Positions 25,821-37,925 of a DNA stretch of 64,000 nt are shown here, one piece after another. A model generated the notes under the pieces. The model did not search any database and was not told where the DNA came from. It was given only the letters and a program-made list of their open reading frames with translations. How positions within the stretch are numbered: the first letter of the stretch is position 1; each line of letters opens with the position of its first letter. The stretch spans positions 1-64,000 of the forward strand of contig JAUIRK010000192.1 in NCBI GenBank assembly GCA_030549495.1. Direction: 5' to 3'. This DNA is from Nectonema munidae (lineage: Eukaryota; Nematomorpha; Nectonematoida; Nectonematidae). Position numbers and translations under genes: made by a program.

Positions 25821-26740
25821 ATACTGTATTATCATCAAGATACGCTACGACTCCACGGCAATCGCTTTTATTAATTATAGTGTTTATAACACGTCAAAAA
25901 ACAGCCACAGCATTAGTTAATCCAAACGGGATACGATTAAATTCATAAAGACTGTTATTAGCCTCGAAAGCTGTAAACTTCCTTTCATCTGGAGAAATCT
26001 CTAATTGATGGTATGCTGAAGTCATATCAAGTTTCGAAAAAAATTTTTAATGTGAAACCTTCTTAATAATATCATCAATTCGGGGAAGCAGCTAGGCATC
26101 TAAGGAAGAATATTTATTAACTGTTGTACTATAATCTATGCACATACGTGGTTTATTCGCTTCATTTCGCACCACCAAGACCTGAGCACGCCAAGGACTA
26201 TTACTGTCTAATTATTTTTGCTTCAAGTAGCCTTTGAACTTCTTGAGCAGTAAATTTTTTATCTAAATTTGAATGCAACCTTGATTTGATGGCTATAGGT
26301 TTGCAACACTTAGAGAAATTGGGAAAAAGTTGAGGATATGGAATCTTAAGAGGTTTTAAAGCACACAATTTCAATGATTCTAAAGGCCCACCAAAGTTAA
26401 CTACTAAGCGTTTGTGTTTTACTTGTAAATCTTCACCAAGAATTACATCGCTTATCAAAGTTTTTGAAATAGAAGCTGGAATTTGGCATTCATAGGAAAG
26501 GAAAATTTTTCATATCTGAATATTGTTGTTCTGATACAATTTACTTTCATATCAAATGTTGATAAAAATAAGATGTTCATCGATGAAGATGTCCTGGAGG
26601 TCGTGATTAACCAAGAAATTTTTCCTTACCTACAAAAATTTGAAAAATACCATTCATTTATCAAAAATCCGTTTATATCTCCATTAATTACACTGAACAA
26701 CAAAAATTTTTTACTGGAGATGTGTAAAGTGATTTAGATT
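25821..26740 (-). pseudogene. Ty3/gypsy remnant, 5' half (protease linker and early RT)
   Basis: On the - strand, 26458..26201 reads VILGEDLQVKHKRLVVNFGG and EVQRLLEAKIIRQ, the linker leading into RT. 26200..25829 continues with NKPRMCIDY, FFSKLDMTSAYHQLEI, IPFGL and a YLDD box just before the hAT insertion point. In-frame stops and shifts interrupt it (near 26095, 26048 and 25890). Upstream, 26740..26460 shows weak matches to the protease end. It is the other half of the element at 20879..22689. Confidence 0.85.
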
Positions 26741-27320
26741 AATTTGGGTACGCTGATTTCAAAAATCATAACCGTTTTGCTGTATCACGTCAGGATTTTC
26801 AGTAACATAAATATTCCCATTGCCTAGAAGTCAGGATTTTATGTTAGGTTTGTCTATGCCGGATGTTTTAAAATATGAAAATGAATTGAAGAATAACATT
26901 CATAACGGTTTTTTTGCATTGTATAAATTAACCTGATTTGATCAGCTTTTTTCCTATCCAAGTTCAACCTACTCCGTTTTAAAGATTTATCTTGTAAATT
27001 TGTTTTTAGAGAAATATATGAAAGAACAGTTTAAAATATTGTATATATATCTTTGAGGCCGAGTTCTTTAATCCAGGCCATGATCTCTTGCGGTCCTTCT
27101 AGTGCTTTCTTAGCACGTGATCATATCACCTAATTTGCGAATCTTGGTTATAGAATTAACACTTTTCTTCTTATAAATGGCATAGTTATTATTTTAATCT
27201 TATTTAGTTGGGTTTAAATTAATTTAAGCACAAGCAATCAATACTTATTGCAAAAAAGGAACGATTCAAAAACAAATTCTGACTAAAAATTAAGCACTCT
27301 CTAAACAACATAAAGAAAAG
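26741..27320. other. Spacer between gypsy remnant and CCT8 3' end
   Basis: Mostly AT-rich, with a short GC-richer patch at 27055..27125. No open frame or repeat I can name. It may contain unrecognisable gag of the gypsy copy. Confidence 0.4.
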
Positions 27321-27321
27321 A

Positions 27322-27327
27322 TTTATT
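27322..27327 (-). promoter_or_regulatory. PolyA signal AATAAA of CCT8
   Basis: AATAAA on the - strand lies 18 bp beyond the CCT8 stop codon (27347..27345), supporting the gene's 3' end. Confidence 0.6.
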
Positions 27328-27344
27328 AAAAAAATATGAAAATA

Positions 27345-30300
27345 TTAATCTTCATCTCTGGGCGCCATTGATTTAGGACCTGGTGCACCACCAGCTGCTG
27401 GTTTCGCCATAATAATCTAAAAATATAAAATAATAATTTTACCTGCCAAAAATTTACTTTGTTACAATTCAAAAACACATGCGACTATACATACCGTTTT
27501 CAGTTCCTTTCCACCAAACATAGCCTCCTGAAAATTCTTTACCCTGTTTTAAAAATGGTATCCTACCTAGGCTTTATTTTTTGCGTAGAAAGAGTAATAA
27601 ATCTCAAAAGTTTTCAAACTTTTTTTAATTCAAATTTGGAAAGTACAACAAATTTATAAAACAGTACAACAGTGTGGAGTAAATTATTTTTGGCCTAAAA
27701 ATTTTTATAGGCAATTTTTTGACTTTTTGGAAGAAAAAATTGATCTATAAAAATAAGTTTGCTGATTTTTGGAGTGGAGCTTTTATATATTAAATTTGAA
27801 CGAACACTTTTTTACTCATTCTATTACACACGGCTGAAAAGAGTTTTGTTAGAAAAATGGTTACAATGGTCTGTCTTTTATTGACTTGAGATTTTTTTTA
27901 ATATTTAATTTAAAAAAGGGTATACATTTGCTTACATTTTTGGTACAGATAACATAAAAAACAATATTATAATTTATATAAAATGATATTCCTCAGTACG
28001 CCTTATCAAATATAATATAAAAGCAAACCTTTTCAACGCCAATAATTGTTGAAGCAGCATAAGTGGCAAACTTTAAACCCCACTCTTTAACTATCGCCAA
28101 ATCAAGGATTCCAGCTTCAATCGTATTCATAGAAGTTGAGTTCTTTAAAATTTATATTTTAAAATCAAAATATTTACTAGAAAGCAAAATAAAGTTAAAC
28201 ACTTTATTATAATAGCCCAAAAGCAAGGGCAAATTGAGAGAAATAAAATAGATCACTAATAACTCTAATGAATATGAAATAGTTGAAAAACTACTAAACT
28301 ACCTCGATATCAACACCAAAAGAAGCGTGCCCATTAGCATGAAGTGAATACAATTTAGAAATTAAAGGACGCGCCTAAAATTCAAAAACGATTATATTTT
28401 AGGGAAATAAGTAATGAGATACGCGTACAGCAATTCCACTTGTATCACACAAAGCTCTAGGAATCGATTCAAGGCATTCTGCAAATTTTTTGATAGAATA
28501 TTGTTCAAGACTTGAAAATTTCTAGGCAGAAACTTTAAAATTATGGAACGAAGAACATAATTAACAAAGTACTTCGCCAAATGCTGAGATTTTTGAAGCC
28601 AACTCCATTTCACAAGCACCAGCACCAGGAACTAGGCAAGGATTCTGAAAGAAGTGAAAAATTAAGAATAAGCGATGCTCCTAAAGAAAAAATTGAAGAT
28701 TTTTGTAACAAATCTCGCTAAATATCATCTATTTTCAGTGTGGTTCTTTGCAAGTGTAGATTTGTTAACACCTGGATATTGTTCCCTGTATTATTGAACA
28801 ACTTGTAGAAGAAATCACTTTTGTTCATCTTTAGTTATTCAGGAGTTATATTTTTCAATAAAGGCAACACCTCTTTCGGCACTATAATTAACAGTTTTTA
28901 GACATTCAACTAATTTAATTGCAATCTTGCCATGCTGAAGGATCAAATTTCAAAAATTTTGTAGAAATATCAAGACATTTAAAAAAATAATGCTATTTTG
29001 CGTTACAAATTTTTCAAAAGAGCTCTCTAATATTTTTTTTTAAAAAAAAGTTAACGCGCTTGTTTAATTTATCTTGATCTTTGTTTTCATTAATGGCTTT
29101 TTCTTGGGAAAAGAAGAGAGGATCAAGCTAGCGCTCAAGCTATTCGCTTAAATACCACACATGTCCTAAAAGTTAGTTAATGCTACTTTCGAAAGACCAT
29201 TTTTTACATTATCAAGATTATGTAAAAAATTAAAATCATTGCGTGGAGCAGCAACTGGATCTGTTGCAGTAAACCACGCATTTACACAAAGCTTAATAAG
29301 AATAAAAATACAAACATCAAAATTTCCTTTTTCTCATAAGTTGTAAGTTTGAACTGCTGATGAAATAAACAAATCTTTAACGAATATAATATTTTCGCAT
29401 TATTTACACGACCGTGCATAATGTAAAGTATCGGAACCCATAAAAATATACGCCACGAGGAGGAACTTTTCCAGTAAGGAAAATCACAAGCTCTAAAAAC
29501 TCTCTATAATGGTCTCTTAGGTGAAATTCTTACAACTGTTTGATAACAAGTGACTTCACCGTTTACATCATTTATAGCTAAACCAAAAGTTTCAGCACTT
29601 TGACAAAGTGACTTATAAATAGCATTCCAATGACACGGCAATCGTTTAAATATAGCTGGAAAACGATAAATAGATTTGAAAACAGCAGCCATAACTATTT
29701 CAAAAATATGATTACGACATGCAAAATATAAAGTTTTTTTGCCAACATTTTTTCAATTAATCTGCATGTTCCAGAATTGATGGCTGTATTTACTGAGATA
29801 GTGTCGAAACAAATTGCTTTCACTACTTTATTTCTAAAATTTCTTAATCTATGGGGTTTTTTCTTTATAAAGTTCTTGAAAACAATAGCAAAGGTGCAGA
29901 TTTGTGGGAATGTGTTCTTAAAATCAGTTAAAATACAAATTATATTTAGAAAGTGTTCTGAAACCCAAAAATATTTGCTGTTTTATAAAAAAAAAATTTT
30001 GTATTTAAAAAATTGTCGTATGCTGAGTTTTTAGTTTACTTTAATTAAATTTTAAATGTTAGAGTTAACTTTTTTTTACAAAAAATCTTTATTTGACATA
30101 TCTTTTTTAAAAATTTTAATTAATAATTTTTTGAAATTTTTTTGTTGGGGCATTTTCTTCCGGGGGCTCTGTGCACCATATTCGATATGCAAATAATTAA
30201 AATATTTTCACATAAATTCACCAATTTTGTAAAAAATATATATAAAGTAGTCTTATAAATTTAGGTCTTTAGGTATGCGCTGAATACACTCTATTTCAAA

Positions 30301-33300
30301 GGATTGTTTGAATATTTGGTCTCCCGTGGTATTTCCAGACCACTAATTTTGAAAATTGCACCCCCCCCCCTAAATAATTTTGAGGATCTGCGCCCCTGTC
30401 TCCAGTTAGTTAGTAACTGGACAATAGCAGTTACGTATGCTTCTCAAGTACAAGAAATAATTTCTGTTATATCTGCTCTATTTTTTACAGTAAAATCATT
30501 CAAAAGTTTCCGATCCTGGTGAACCATAAGAAAACAGTCGGTATTAAATGATTCTTTATTTTGTGAAAAATATCCACACGACCCGTGCCCGTCTAAATAA
30601 AGATCTCTTAACATAATAGTCCTGCATTCGGTATCCTAATTTTTTGATGCTGCAGCTATTACGAATGTGGCGTTTGTGTCTGAAAGATGAAATCTGTCTA
30701 AGGAAGCTGATAAAAAAGAATCAATTATTTTTTACGAGCTCTTGTCTTCGATTGAGAAGTCTGATAGCATGTTGTTCAGGGCGTAAAGGTATTTCTGATT
30801 TGTTCCAAAAAACCGAAGCTATTCTAATGATATTACGGGGTCAATCATGAATAGTTTTTTTACTGTTTTATGATGATGAAAAAACACACATAAAACTTGT
30901 CTATTTGACGGTAGTTTTGCAACAGTTATTTGTTTCCTCAAAACCAATTAACCAGTTGAAATGCATGCTTCGTGTTGATGTAGAAGTAGGCATTGTACAA
31001 TGTAGAAAAATCGCGAGGTAACACAATTTGTTTGAAACAAGAAGCATATATATATTTGATAAAAAAATAAAATTGAATAACTTAACTTACACTTTAGAAG
31101 CAAAAAACTTATCTATTGAGCTACTTCAATTAATTATAAAAAAAATTTTACAGATAGCCATTTTATATTTAATAGAACAGATTTGAATGGTGAGAATAAA
31201 AAATTAAAAAATACGACCACCCTGAAAATATATATATACATAACCTTCTATAATTCACATTTAAAACATATATTAAAATTAATTTTCCAAATAAAAAATT
31301 GTAAATTGCATAGTATCTTGGTTAATTTTTGCGGCATGATCCGAAGCCTTGCCAAGCTCCCAATAGAGAGCAAATTTCATAAAATTTGGAATATACAGGA
31401 ATGTCATAAATCCCGTATTTTAGGTCCCGGAAGATACCGGAGCTGTGTATTGTTAAAATTAAAGAAGTGTCCCTACCCTCGTTAGCGCTTTGAAAGCATT
31501 TATTCCATCTTCAATTGTATTTTCAACATCATCTACGAAGTTATTTGTTGACCCTCTTAAAATAATCGTCGATAACGAATGCGAGCATTTCTCTACAAAA
31601 AAAAGAATAAATAATGGAAATAAAGGTTTAAAAAATACCTTGTTTTAAAACAGTCACTTTTGTCCCACTGATTTCGTCTTCGTAAACGGAATCGCAAAAC
31701 CCTAGATGGTCAGCAGTTGGTGGAGGCGACTATACAAAAATATGATTAATGAGAAATGTGCATTCAAAAGACTTATAAATATACCAATTTAGGCAAGACA
31801 GAGGCTGATGTCGTACGAGCGAGTCTTCGAATATCAAATTTGCTGGAGACTTTCAAAACTAAGAGTTTGTACTTGTTAGCATAGTGCAGAGCAAGATCGC
31901 CAACTTTAGCACCAGAAACAACAACGTTACATCCAGAATCCGCAATCGCTTTTATTTGCTAAATAAAAAATAAATCTAGTTGCAAACATGCCATTTAAAA
32001 TAAACCAGTATCAAATATATTTGAACACCATTAGTTTTGAAATCACAAAAAACTACCATCCATCTATCTTCTTAGTTCACTTGATTTTGATACGAATTCA
32101 TTTTTTACAATTCCAAAAATTACTAACAATTACAATTTCAAAAAACAGCTTGTCAATATTGGTTGATATTTTCAGCAGCTTTCTCAAATTTTGGCCAAAC
32201 AAGCATAAAATAAAAAAAACTAACTTCTGATTAAATCTTCAAATGTTTTCTTATTTAAATATCATTTTAACAGCATGTGGGATAAAAATGTATCTATTCT
32301 ACAGGGCAAACATCCGCGGGAGGTCATTTTTAGAAGTATAATAGGAATAAGGATAAATACAATCTCTCCATGTACAAATCTGTCGCTCATTATTATTCAA
32401 TTAAACAAACTAAAATTATTTTAAGTCTTGACTTTCATCTAATTCTAGAAGCAACTCAGGGGCGCACATCCACAAAATTATGGAGGGGGGGGGGGGGGGT
32501 GGTGGTGGTTTTTTTGTTGCAATTTTCAAAATTACTTTTACATTCAAAAAACTTTTTAGGGCTTCTCACTTTAGAGAAAGATTAAATGTAAAAAACAAGT
32601 TGCAGAAATCATCATAATATTTGAGTTCTACGAAAAGAATTAGATCAAGAAAAATTTTCAAGCAATATGCAATGCAATTTTATAGGAGGGGGGGGGGGGC
32701 GTACGGCGGTTTCGCCCCCTTTAAATCCGCCGGTGTAGTGTATACAGCGCACACGGGAATTTATAAGACTACTTTATATTTTTTTTACAAAATTAATGAA
32801 ATTTAAAAACTATACTTCTAGCGAAAATATTCTAATTAAATTTACATAACGCATATACACTAGTTTAAAAAATCCAAAATTATTGGAGGGAGAGGCTCCT
32901 TTTCTAAGGACGACCTCACACTCACTTTACTAGAGAGGATTTATATTATTAATAACTTGTTTCACTATCCAGTGGGAAAAAGTTAGCAGTGCATTTTTAA
33001 TCAAATAACTTTTATTAGTAAAAGAACTTACAGCTTCAATGTTGATTTCTTCACCTTTTGAATAATTCATCAGTTCTTCTGCTTTTTCAATAAAAACAGT
33101 GCCTTTAGTTTCTGTTTGCATAATATCAAAAGCACAAGAAAAAATGCAAATTTTAGCATTAGATATGGAAGTTACATCACTAAGAATTGGTGATTTAAAA
33201 ACCATTCCATTCAGAATGGTTGAATCGAAGAGAGTAGAGCCAAGTATCTTACAAACTCTAAATAAAAATAATGGCGTTCTTAAAAATATATTATAAACCA

Positions 33301-36300
33301 ATAATTAAATATCTTCAATTAAGAAGATTTGAATAGTTTAAACATCAAAAAATAGATTTTAGATTCAGAAGAAAGGATTTTAATCAGGGCTTAGGAGCTG
33401 GAGCCTAAGAGATTAAAATATGGGTCCTATGTCTGGCTCCAGGCAACCTAAATATCTAGTCAAACTCTGAATTATTTCTATTTTTCCTATAATTTATTCA
33501 AATTTTCATCTCCTAAAGCTTCAAAATGAAATTAGATGAGAATATAAATTATTGTAAAAAAAAACTTTTACTAGCACAATTCATTATTGTTGCATTAAAA
33601 AATATTATCCAGGTTTTTATTTTATCTTTCAATTTGTTATTAATTATAAAATATTTACTGCAGGGTATCATAGGTGTCTTTTCATTGCCGAAGCCGTAAT
33701 ACACTCCGCCTAGGTATAAACAAACTGCCGTCAACAAAAAATCAAATGAAAGATTCTAGTTTCTGATTCAACTATTCAATCAACTAGTCCAAAACAGTCT
33801 ACGTATTGAAAAGTGTAGTTATTTTATTAGATGTATCCAATATTAGTATGATACCTAATGAAATTTTTACAATATTTAAAATTTTTAATCATTCTAAAAC
33901 AATATATTTTTTATATGTTTGAAAATGGGGGTTTTGAAATAGGAATACATCATACTTTAATTTAGTAAATAAAATATAATCATATTATATTATATAAAAC
34001 CTTTATCATATAATTATTTTTTGTTTGGTGTGAGTGGCGATGACATTTACATGAAATGGAAACATTTTCTAGTAGAACATATACAAGAGATGTAAGATAT
34101 TGTTAAGGAAAATTTTCAGTGTTGGAAAACTTTCCTAGAAAAAACTAACACACCTCTTTTCTGCATCTGTAGTATTTCAGTATAGTTTTCTTATAATACG
34201 TTAGTTGAAATATATGTACATCAATATCATATATCTAAAAATAAGAAGTAAATAAAGCCTCCAAGCCCGAAAGGGAAGTTTTCTTAGAGAGCTGGACTGG
34301 GAAAAACGTTATACATTTTTGTCTCAAGGGAGTTACATAGAGATATTTATATTCAAAATGATTTTCTCTGTCAATGTATATCTATATTATAAAGCTAGTA
34401 ATATTCTGCACATGTTCTCTCTTTTATGAATGTTACGCCTCCTGTAAAATCATAAGCATATAAAAATATAATAAAATTAAAAGGTAGATAATCTTTATCA
34501 ATTGTAAGCATATAATAAAACAATTAGATAGTTATATAATCTAGTTTTCTAGATATTATATATTAGATAAAGCTACAATCATTTTTTTTATTAATGATTA
34601 AAAAAGTTAAAGGAGCTGAAGACTAAAATATTTCTGCTGCGGAGCTGGAGCTAGACAATTTTTTTCTGGCTCCGATACCCTGATTTTAATGAATGAACAA
34701 AAGTGATAAAATGAATGTAATGTTTCCTGGCATTCATGTTAGCACAAATCTTGATCGATGAACAAAAACGATTAAGAGAAAAATATTATATTTTGTATTC
34801 TTTAAATTTAAACACAAAATTTAAATATAAAAAATTGAAACAAAATACTTACAGTATATACTGGTGTATAAGTTATCTATAAAAAAACAAAAATCATGAG
34901 ATGTTTTGTCAGCGCGCGATAACAAATCAGTAGTTATTAATCTGCCCATTATTTATACTTTTGTAACTTGAAAACTCCTGGGTTAGGGTCTAACTTTTAA
35001 AAAGAAAAAGAGAGTTCTTTAGAATGTTTTTAAATTTTTTTTTGTAATAATTCACAACTTTTCAATTATAATTTTTTGATTCTTTTTCTTCAAATTTATT
35101 TTACTTATTTTCATTTTTAAGCCTTCTATAATTTATTTTATATTTGTCGTTTTAAATCTCAACAAAAGGTTGTCAAGAAAATTTAAAATTATTTAAACAT
35201 TTAATTTAATTCTTTTAAAAAAGGATCATTGGTCTCATCGTCACGTGAGAGAAAATTTTAGAAAAGTAGATAGATAAATAAGAAAATCTCCAAATCAGTG
35301 CTACTTTGTTAAATACCAAAAAATCCGTAGCATTTGCAGATTATAGAATAATCGGGAAAGAAGCCGATATAACAGATTAATCGGTACATCTCTAATCAAG
35401 AAGAAATAAAGTTACAAGACACAGATCACTTTTATCTTTGCACACCTGGAATCGATCATTTTATATCATTGGCCGCGTAACTTTAGGGAATTTTAAAGCA
35501 AACAAGTTACACCATTAGATGAGTAGTTAGAAATAAATACCTAATGTTATCAACATTGAAGGATCCACCTTCAATATCGTATATTGAAACACAAGCTTTT
35601 GCAACCAGTGATGATAAAAACTTTTCATTTCCATACTGCTTTGACATTAAGACAGGCATTAGACAATTAGTGACTTCTTTAATATTTGTCAAATCTTTTA
35701 TACGCTTACAGGTCAGAGCTTAACATATGAAATAGGAAAAGAAATATATCAAATAGAAAAATATTTAAGTTTTACTTGGCAAAATTTCTAATGCTTTTTT
35801 ACTGGCACAATTATAGCCAGACACTATTTCAGAGGAAGACATCCCCTATCATGAAAACATCTTTGAAGATTAAATTGAATAATTTAAAAACTTTAACAAA
35901 ACCATTTTAAGTAAATCTATTGCACTTTGAATAAGAGATCCAGCCAGAATCATGACAAAGTTTGTTCCATCTCCTATTTCACTAGCCTGGATCTTAGACG
36001 CATCAACGAGTATCTTAGCAAGAGGAATTTCAAACTGGAAAAGAGATGAAAAAACATTAAAAATTGGAATACTAAATAGGAAACTACATTTAACCCTGAA
36101 ATCAATTCAAAATACATTATTTTTTTTTGAACTTTATACAAGGATTTAATTAATTGGTAAAAAATATGTGTATATAAAAGAAAACAGCGAGTTATCGGTA
36201 TTTAAACATAATACCATAAACTTCAACAATTTTCGTAAAAAAATGCACGTAAAATTAATAAGTATCAAAAGCATAAATTTTAGACAAACTCGGAGCAATT

Positions 36301-36923
36301 ATACTTTTTTTAATGTTTGCGAAGTAGATTACAATACTTGTTTTTACAAAATAGCGTTGACTTTGATTTAACCCATTAAGTCCCAATGCTCCCATTTGGG
36401 AGCATAAGTAATTTCATCTTCGTCTGCTTTTTCAATGACTTTGAATATAAATCGTCTGCGTTTTTTAGATACCGTCTGATTTCTATGGTACTAGATTATA
36501 CATTGGCAAAATATGCCATTTAACAATAATACATGCATATCTTTAAACTAAATTATTATACGTATTTAATTCCAAGCACGCATCCAGATAAAACATAAAT
36601 CCAACCAAAACTTGTGTATAATTACTTTTATCGGGATATTTTGCTTAACTTCAAAGGTATAAATAGTGACATTGTAGAATTTTTTTTGAAGATTCTGAAT
36701 GTAAAATAAGAATGATAAAACAGGTTATTTTTTTGATTTCTATTTTATAGATACTTTTCCTAGATTTAAATATTATACTAACTTAAAAAATAAAAGAAAC
36801 AAAAATCTGTTAACTTTGTTAGTTATGAATGTTTAAACAAAACCTCAATTTCTTCGAGTATAGTAGCTGCATCATTTGTGACATGAACCTTTTGAAGATG
36901 ATTTACAACTAATTTATTCATGC
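27345..36923 (-). CDS. CCT8: T-complex protein 1 subunit theta (CCT8), 5' exon(s) missing
   Basis: Subunit of the eight-member cytosolic chaperonin that folds actin and tubulin. Thirteen exons read leftward with GT/AG borders and matching phases: 36923..36844, 36034..35903, 35845..35776, 35718..35541, 33257..33032, 31958..31785, 31729..31639, 31592..31477, 28644..28573, 28521..28429, 28374..28303, 28142..28029, 27416..27345. Family landmarks in order: GMNKLVVNHL, VTNDAATIL, GDGTNFV (nucleotide loop), MSKQYGNE, FNVDNIRVCKILG, ETKGTVFIEKAEELMNYSKG, VVVSGAKVGDLALHYANK, TIILRGSTNNF, LVPGAGACEMELA, LEQYSIKKFAE, MNTIEAGILD, IIMAKPAAGGAPGP. About the first 55 residues (up to the invariant YGPN) are not found between 36924 and 39350. 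Compared with typical CCT8, two residues appear missing at the 36844/36034 junction and two before NPCLVPG. No stops occur, so it is probably functional. Introns carry hATs, piggyBac MITEs and an unrelated pseudogene. Confidence 0.95.
28740..29700 (-). pseudogene. Pseudogene of an unnamed invertebrate family (WYLSE / AERGVA)
   Basis: Leftward pieces in order are RLPCHWNAIYKSLCQSAETF (about 29640), RDHYREFLELVIFLTGKVPP then RGVYF (about 29510..29460), LYSLKICLFHQQFKLT (about 29370), NAWFTATDPVAAPRNDFNFL (about 29280), HVWYLSE (about 29165), KTVNYSAERGVAFIEKYNS (about 28890), ITKDEQK and REQYPGVNKSTLAKN (about 28830..28750). I recall proteins with the same order of motifs (PPRGV, LKIF, NAWF, HLWYLSEELV, AERGVALIQ) from aphids, crustaceans and cnidarians, with no assigned function and probably mobile-element origin. 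Many stops and shifts are present. It lies in the CCT8 intron 28645..31476 on the same strand. Possible upstream fragments extend to about 30850. Confidence 0.5.
29790..30398 (-). mobile_element. hAT composite, second copy (truncated)
   Basis: The terminus CAGGGGCGCAGATCC reads leftward from 30398, followed by a G tract and the same body as the element at 22690 (TCAAAATTATT, CCACGGGAGACCAAATATTC, GCATATCGAATATGGTGC). It continues into the nested MULE-like MITE sequence (GTCGTATGCTGAG, CTGCACCTTTGCTATTG). The other terminus is missing. The same nested insertion sits at the same site as in the 22.7-kb copy. Confidence 0.75.
32457..32905 (+). mobile_element. hAT element, third copy, without the nested MITE
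   Basis: It begins CAGGGGCGCACATCCAC at 32457 with a G tract and TTGCAATTTTCAAAATTA as in the other copies, then a second G tract (about 32687) and TATAAGACTACTTTATATTT. At about 32850 it reads ATATACACTAGTTTAAAAAA without the MITE found at 22936. The right terminus was not found. It lies in the CCT8 intron 31959..33031. Confidence 0.7.
33385..34682. mobile_element. hAT-type non-autonomous element, 8-bp TSD ATTTTAAT
   Basis: It starts CAGGGCTTAGGAGCTGGAGC and its right end reads, inverted, CAGGGTATCGGAGCC. ATTTTAAT flanks it exactly at 33377..33384 and 34683..34690. Subterminal GGAGCTGGAGC words are repeated inside the right end. There is no transposase in 1298 bp. It lies in the CCT8 intron between exons 35541 and 33257; splice sites on both sides are intact. 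Confidence 0.85.
34683..35540. other. CCT8 intron DNA
   Basis: AT-rich intronic sequence with poly-T runs; no further repeat family or frame recognised. Confidence 0.5.
36372..36482 (-). mobile_element. piggyBac-type MITE, copy 3, truncated
   Basis: It follows TTAA (36368..36371) with CCCATTAAGTCCCAATGCTC and the palindrome ATGCTCCCATTTGGGAGCAT. Then come the family words in reverse order (TTCATCTTCGTCTGCTTTTT, AATCGTCTGCGTTTTTTAGA), stopping after ACCGTCTG. The far end is lost. It lies in the CCT8 intron 36035..36843. Its palindrome differs from copies 1 and 2 in both arms. Confidence 0.75.
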
Positions 36924-37136
36924 CTGAAAAATAAAAACGATTTGCTATGATACATCAACAAAATTTAAAAAAAGATTTAAAGGTTTCAAAAAGGCTGTTC
37001 CACTATAACAATTTTAGTTAATATTGTTCACCAGATATAGCATAAAGTTTTTATTTAATCATTTGAGTTGAAGAGTCAGAAGAGCCAAAGAATTTGCATA
37101 CATGGAACTGGGAACATTAAAATTATTGCTCCTATA

Positions 37137-37471
37137 CAGTGCCCGCGCTAAAGCAAAATTTCAAGGGGGTTGAAATGGGGCAAAGAAACATTTGCAAAAA
37201 ATTTATTTCCTATATTACTTTATATCCTATATAACTTTGCTGAAAAGCATGAAGTACTACTGTATAAAAACCTATAGAAATCTCATATTATACATACACA
37301 TAGCCCAGCATTTATATAAGATTATTGTGTACAATTTTTGCTTATTTATTTTTCCTTTAAAAAGTGCATGGGGCAAAACCAAAAATTTTAGGGGGGGGGG
37401 GGGGGGCAAAGATTAATACAGGGGGGGGGGGGGGCACGTGCCCCAAAATTATATAGGTAGCGCGGGCACTG
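37137..37471. mobile_element. hAT-type MITE, 335 bp, 8-bp TSD CTCCTATA
   Basis: The terminal inverted repeats are CAGTGCCCGCGCTA and TAGCGCGGGCACTG. CTCCTATA flanks both sides exactly (37129..37136 and 37472..37479). Two long G tracts near 37391 and 37421 lie just inside the right end, together with GGGGCA words near both ends. It lies upstream of the CCT8 exons found here. Confidence 0.9.
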
Positions 37472-37643
37472 CTCCTATATCTGACTCCGGGCAATATTTT
37501 CATACATATATGCTATATGAATTGTGGCCAAAAAGGCCACACTTTTCACTAAAAAGTTTCCCTACTGCAACTGTGGAGTAGCTAGGCTATCAGCTAATAT
37601 AAATCCATCTTCGACAAAAATCACATAGGCTTCAACTTTTTAG

Positions 37644-37763
37644 CCGGTTATCGACCACAGTCGACATTACAAAAATATGAATCGTCTGCTTTTATAAATG
37701 CTTTTTAATACAAATCTTCTGCTTTACATTAGATATCGTCTGCTTATTCTGGCCGATAACGGG
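37644..37763 (-). mobile_element. piggyBac-type MITE, copy 4
   Basis: CCGGTTATCGACCACAGTCG at the left and, inverted from the right, CCCGTTATCGGCCAGAATAA followed by GCAGACGATATC. TTAA is kept at 37764..37767 and degraded on the left. Internal ATCGTCTGC words match the family. Confidence 0.7.
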
Positions 37764-37925
37764 TTAATAAAAATTTTGTAGGCTTTTAAGTTTCTGCGAA
37801 ATTAGAGAATCTGACATTTTTAGTATAAAAATGAATTCGAACATACGACGAGTAATTATATTTTGTAATTTCCAATTCAAAAATGGTAATATTTAAACCT
37901 ATAAAATTACTACAGTAAACGGTAA

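Noticed and set aside
25661-25948. 95-codon + frame with Gly and Pro runs
   Set aside because: It translates the G and C tracts at the hAT right end and the flanking gypsy RT in antisense.
30644-30850. 68-codon + frame starting MMLQLLRMWRLCL
   Set aside because: No recognisable motif; the opposite strand gives weak continuity with the orphan-family pseudogene at 28740..29700, so a host gene is unlikely.
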